NCBI GenBank assembly: GCA_902826615.1
Contig: CADEFN010000003.1
Coordinates: forward strand, 124,001 to 188,000
Origin: an uncultured Gemmatimonadota bacterium
GTDB lineage: Bacteria; Gemmatimonadota; Gemmatimonadetes; Gemmatimonadales; Gemmatimonadaceae
Direction: 5' to 3'
DNA: 64,000 nt
The notes under the pieces were generated by a model. It saw only the letters and a list, made by a program, of their open reading frames with translations, searched no databases and had not been told where the DNA came from. Below, in pieces: positions 61,665-64,000 of the stretch. How positions within the stretch are numbered: the first letter of the stretch is position 1; each line of letters begins with the position of its first letter. A program made the translations under genes and the position numbers.

Positions 61665-63608
61665 CTATCGATAGTTACACCACGTTTCAAGTAACGCCTG
61701 ACTCGCCGGTTCGCGCTCCCTCAGAGCCGCTGATGAGCATTGTAGCAACCGAACGACATACCGGGTGGCGGGGTCACGACCACCCCCCTCCTCGGCGCGG
61801 AAGCCGGCGTCTCGCACCGCTCGTTCTGTGGCCATCAGCAGCGCGGAGTCGGGCACGACAGTCGACAGGCTGGTATCACGCACAAAGGCCAGCCCCGTGA
61901 AACGCCACGAGCGTCCCGCGACACTGCGATCTGCCACGGGAACGGCAAGGGAAAACGCGATGGGGCGCCCCTGCTCCTCTGCGGTGGCAGCAATCGACTC
62001 AATCATGGCGTAAGTACCGGACCATGGCTCGAGCCGGCTCAGGGGGACAAGGTCGTCCCTGCGCCGCAGCTGCTCGCGATACCAGCGGGCCGGGAGGAGT
62101 GGGAGGGTGACCACCGTGACGTCACGACGCCGTCCCTTGACGGTTTGTTCGAACCACGCCGCGTAGCTGTCGTTGTCACCAGCCGTCATCAGAACCGCCC
62201 GCGGCGGCAGAGACGCCAGCATGCCCCCGCCTAACGCGCCCGCGACCGAGTCCCCCGGTGCTGCACGCCGATTCATGGCGGCCCAGTTGGCCGCAACGAG
62301 ACCAACGACCACGGCACCACAGACAGGCGTCCTCCACGCCCGCCACGCCGCAATGCTCTGCACCACTCGTTGCACACCAAGGCCAATCCAGAGTCCCCAG
62401 CAGGCCATCCCGAGTGCGAAGAAGTAGTCGCGCTCGCGTGCTTCGTGCGTGGCGCCATCGGGGAGAACACCCCAGCCGTAGGAGGGCCCCGCGCGAAGAT
62501 TGAGCACGACCACCACTCCCGCCGTGGCGGCACCGAACAACAGCAGGTGGCCTAAGAAGCGCCGACGATCGAGCAACCATTGCGTACGCGCCCCGACGAG
62601 CGCCGCGAGCACGAGAACCGCTGTCATCGGCGTTCTGATCCACGATGCGCCGGGACGGCTGTCCAACCCAAAGCCGAATTGCCAGTCAGCGTATTGCACA
62701 AGGTTTCCCAGCTGGAGCCAAAAGGGCGCTCGACGCGGCCACAGCCCGGGCACGTCATACTGGGCCCGACCTACCAGCTCCAGGAGGGCCGTCCAGGTTG
62801 CCGGATTCCCTTGATTCACACCGGGGTCATGCCTTGCACGCACCAGCATCACCAGTACAAAGGACGCACCCAGCAGGGCGAGCAGGGCCGCCTTCACCGG
62901 AGTGGTACGATGGCCCGCTGGCGCCAGCCACACGGCCCAGGCAGCAAGCACTGCTCCGGCTCCCACAATGGCAGGCGACACCAGCCCGCATCCCATCGCG
63001 AGTACCCAGGCAGCCACCAGGGGCAGCAGCGCCGACACTCCACGGTCGGGCCGATACGCCAGCCACACAGCGGCTGGCCCAGCCACCAGTGCGCTCAGAT
63101 GCAGTGGCACGCCCAGCCCAAAGCAGAATGCTAGCAAGAGTTGGTAGCGCGGGGCGCTCCCGTCATCGAGCCGGCCTGCACGGTCTCCGATCCAGACCAT
63201 CAACGCTGACAACGCGAGCGACCACCCGTAGACCTCGGTTTCAGTAGCGCTCTGCCAGACAGCGCCTCCAATCCCCGCCACAACCGCCGCAAGCGTTGTG
63301 GCGGCGACGCCGTGCCCACGCACCAGGGCATGGGCGAGCAGCGTGCAACCCGCAGCCGTGGTCAGCACCGAGGCGAGATTCGCCGCAGTCGCCAGATCGA
63401 CGCCGGGGAGCACCCGCCACCAGGCCGCACCTCCAAAGATGAAGAGGGGCGTCCCAGGAGGGTGTGGGACCCCCAGGGTGGCCATCGCGCTCAGAAACTC
63501 GCCGCTGTCCCAGAGCGTGACTGACGGCGCCATGGTGGCCACATAAATCGCGACCAGGAGCGCGGGTGCCGCGAAAATCGCGGCGTAGGGAGCGGCAAAA
63601 CGCCTCAT
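61665..63608 (-). CDS. DUF2723-family polytopic membrane protein
   Basis: About 647 residues from the ATG at 63608 (MRRFAAPYAAIFAAPALL); a TTG nine bases earlier is less likely. Around twelve transmembrane helices in the first 450 residues, then a soluble C-terminal domain. The first loop has APSVTLWDSGEFLSAMATLGVPHPPGTPLF, a DUF2723 signature reminiscent of GT-C glycosyltransferases (acidic residues in the first extracytoplasmic loop). RERDYFFALGM is also conserved. Related proteins have been linked to O-mannosylation or lipid-sugar transfer; the actual substrate is unknown. Confidence 0.85.
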   Translation of the reverse strand: MRRFAAPYAAIFAAPALLVAIYVATMAPSVTLWDSGEFLSAMATLGVPHPPGTPLFIFGGAAWWRVLPGVDLATAANLASVLTTAAGCTLLAHALVRGHGVAATTLAAVVAGIGGAVWQSATETEVYGWSLALSALMVWIGDRAGRLDDGSAPRYQLLLAFCFGLGVPLHLSALVAGPAAVWLAYRPDRGVSALLPLVAAWVLAMGCGLVSPAIVGAGAVLAAWAVWLAPAGHRTTPVKAALLALLGASFVLVMLVRARHDPGVNQGNPATWTALLELVGRAQYDVPGLWPRRAPFWLQLGNLVQYADWQFGFGLDSRPGASWIRTPMTAVLVLAALVGARTQWLLDRRRFLGHLLLFGAATAGVVVVLNLRAGPSYGWGVLPDGATHEARERDYFFALGMACWGLWIGLGVQRVVQSIAAWRAWRTPVCGAVVVGLVAANWAAMNRRAAPGDSVAGALGGGMLASLPPRAVLMTAGDNDSYAAWFEQTVKGRRRDVTVVTLPLLPARWYREQLRRRDDLVPLSRLEPWSGTYAMIESIAATAEEQGRPIAFSLAVPVADRSVAGRSWRFTGLAFVRDTSLSTVVPDSALLMATERAVRDAGFRAEEGGGRDPATRYVVRLLQCSSAALREREPASQALLETWCNYR

Positions 63609-63626
63609 GACGGCCAAAGGTAACGA

Positions 63627-63661
63627 AACGCCCCGGTGCCGCAGATCGGCACCGGGGCGTT
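63627..63661 (-). terminator. Intrinsic terminator after ftsH
   Basis: Perfect 15-base stem AACGCCCCGGTGCCG / CGGCACCGGGGCGTT with a five-base loop. On the minus strand it is followed by TCGTTACC, continuing the stem's terminal Ts. It separates ftsH from the DUF2723 gene. Confidence 0.85.
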
Positions 63662-63681
63662 CACGTTAGGCGCGGTCAGAC

Positions 63682-64000
63682 TCAGGCCGGCGACGGCTCC
63701 GGCCCACCAAGGAGCGGGGGCGTTACCGGCTTGACCGGAGGCAGAACCGGCGTAGCCGGAGCGAGTGGAGCTGACGGCGGAATCGTCGGTGCTCGCGGTG
63801 GCAGAGTGTCACCCCGCATCAGCACATCGAAGTCTTCTCGGGTCAGCGTTTCGCGATCGAGGAGCGACTTCGCGACCGAGTGCAGCAATGCGAGGTTTTC
63901 GGTGAGCGTCTCCGTGGCTCGCGAATACGCGGAGTCGATCACACGCTTGACTTCGGCGTCCACCAGCTCCGCCGTCTGCTCCGAAACTTCGCGTCGGCTC
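63682..64000 (-). CDS. ftsH: ATP-dependent zinc metalloprotease FtsH (C-terminal part only)
   Basis: Only about 105 C-terminal residues lie in the window; the gene continues past 64000. The visible part SRREVSEQTAELVDAEVKRV followed by IDSAYSRATETLTENLALLHSVAKSLLDRETLTREDF matches the end of the FtsH peptidase domain. It ends in a Pro/Ala/Thr-rich tail (RAPTIPPSAPLAPATPVLPP). FtsH is a membrane-bound hexameric protease for quality control. Confidence 0.88.
   Translation of the reverse strand, partial: SRREVSEQTAELVDAEVKRVIDSAYSRATETLTENLALLHSVAKSLLDRETLTREDFDVLMRGDTLPPRAPTIPPSAPLAPATPVLPPVKPVTPPLLGGPEPSPA

Noticed and set aside
63664-63670. CGTTAGG copy beside the ftsH terminator as part of the terminator
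   Set aside because: It lies just outside the 15-base stem and matches the window-wide word, so it is counted with that motif.

Overview
This is a GC-rich, densely packed chromosomal segment from a diderm bacterium. It is most likely a member of Gemmatimonadota; this is inferred from gene content and style, and no 16S gene is present. Signs of an outer membrane are the lipoprotein signal sequences, lspA and a predicted beta-barrel protein. MurE carries a DNPR-type substrate motif, so the peptidoglycan is probably the meso-diaminopimelate kind. Nearly all genes are on the minus strand, and many overlap by 1 or 4 bases (TGATG, ATGA), which points to long translationally coupled operons.

Reading the minus strand from right to left. 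(1) 63.7-54.4 kb holds housekeeping genes: the ftsH C-terminus, a DUF2723 membrane protein, a YggS-type PLP protein, divIVA, purine nucleoside phosphorylase, a type-2 isoleucyl-tRNA synthetase, a DksA/TraR zinc-finger protein, lspA and an RluD-type pseudouridine synthase. (2) 54.4-40.5 kb is an unusual signalling locus: cheW, cheY, cheA, cheC, a 903-residue TPR protein, two DUF4388/PATAN proteins, an MglA-type GTPase, a protein with two DnaA-like AAA+ modules and no DNA-binding domain, cheD, cheB and two more cheW genes. It has no receptor, no cheR and no mglB. This is the best candidate for an undescribed system. (3) 40.6-36.6 kb holds a TPR protein, a gluzincin-like protease, a small membrane protein, tRNA-Val and a periplasmic TPR protein. 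(4) 36.4-20.6 kb is the division and cell-wall cluster rsmH-ftsL-ftsI-murE-murF-mraY-murD-ftsW-murG-murC-ftsQ-ftsA, then a hairpin terminator, then ftsZ. It lacks mraZ, murB and ddl. (5) 20.6-14.4 kb holds an M23 peptidase coupled to ftsZ, a large membrane protein, ftsY and recG. (6) 14.4-12.3 kb, plus strand, holds a sensor kinase and an overlapping lipoprotein, an arrangement like GlrK-QseG. (7) 12.2-1 kb holds asnS, a DinB-like protein, an NSS transporter with a 42-residue MetS-like subunit, plus-strand mazG, and the operon alr-deoB-cdd-eutN-lipoprotein-beta-barrel protein-response regulator/kinase-mtaB.

A sequence-level signal runs across the whole window. The word CCTAACG/CGTTAGG, usually within GCCTAACG, occurs about 33 times, several times more often than base composition predicts. 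In genes it usually supplies a TTA leucine codon, otherwise expected to be rare at this GC content.
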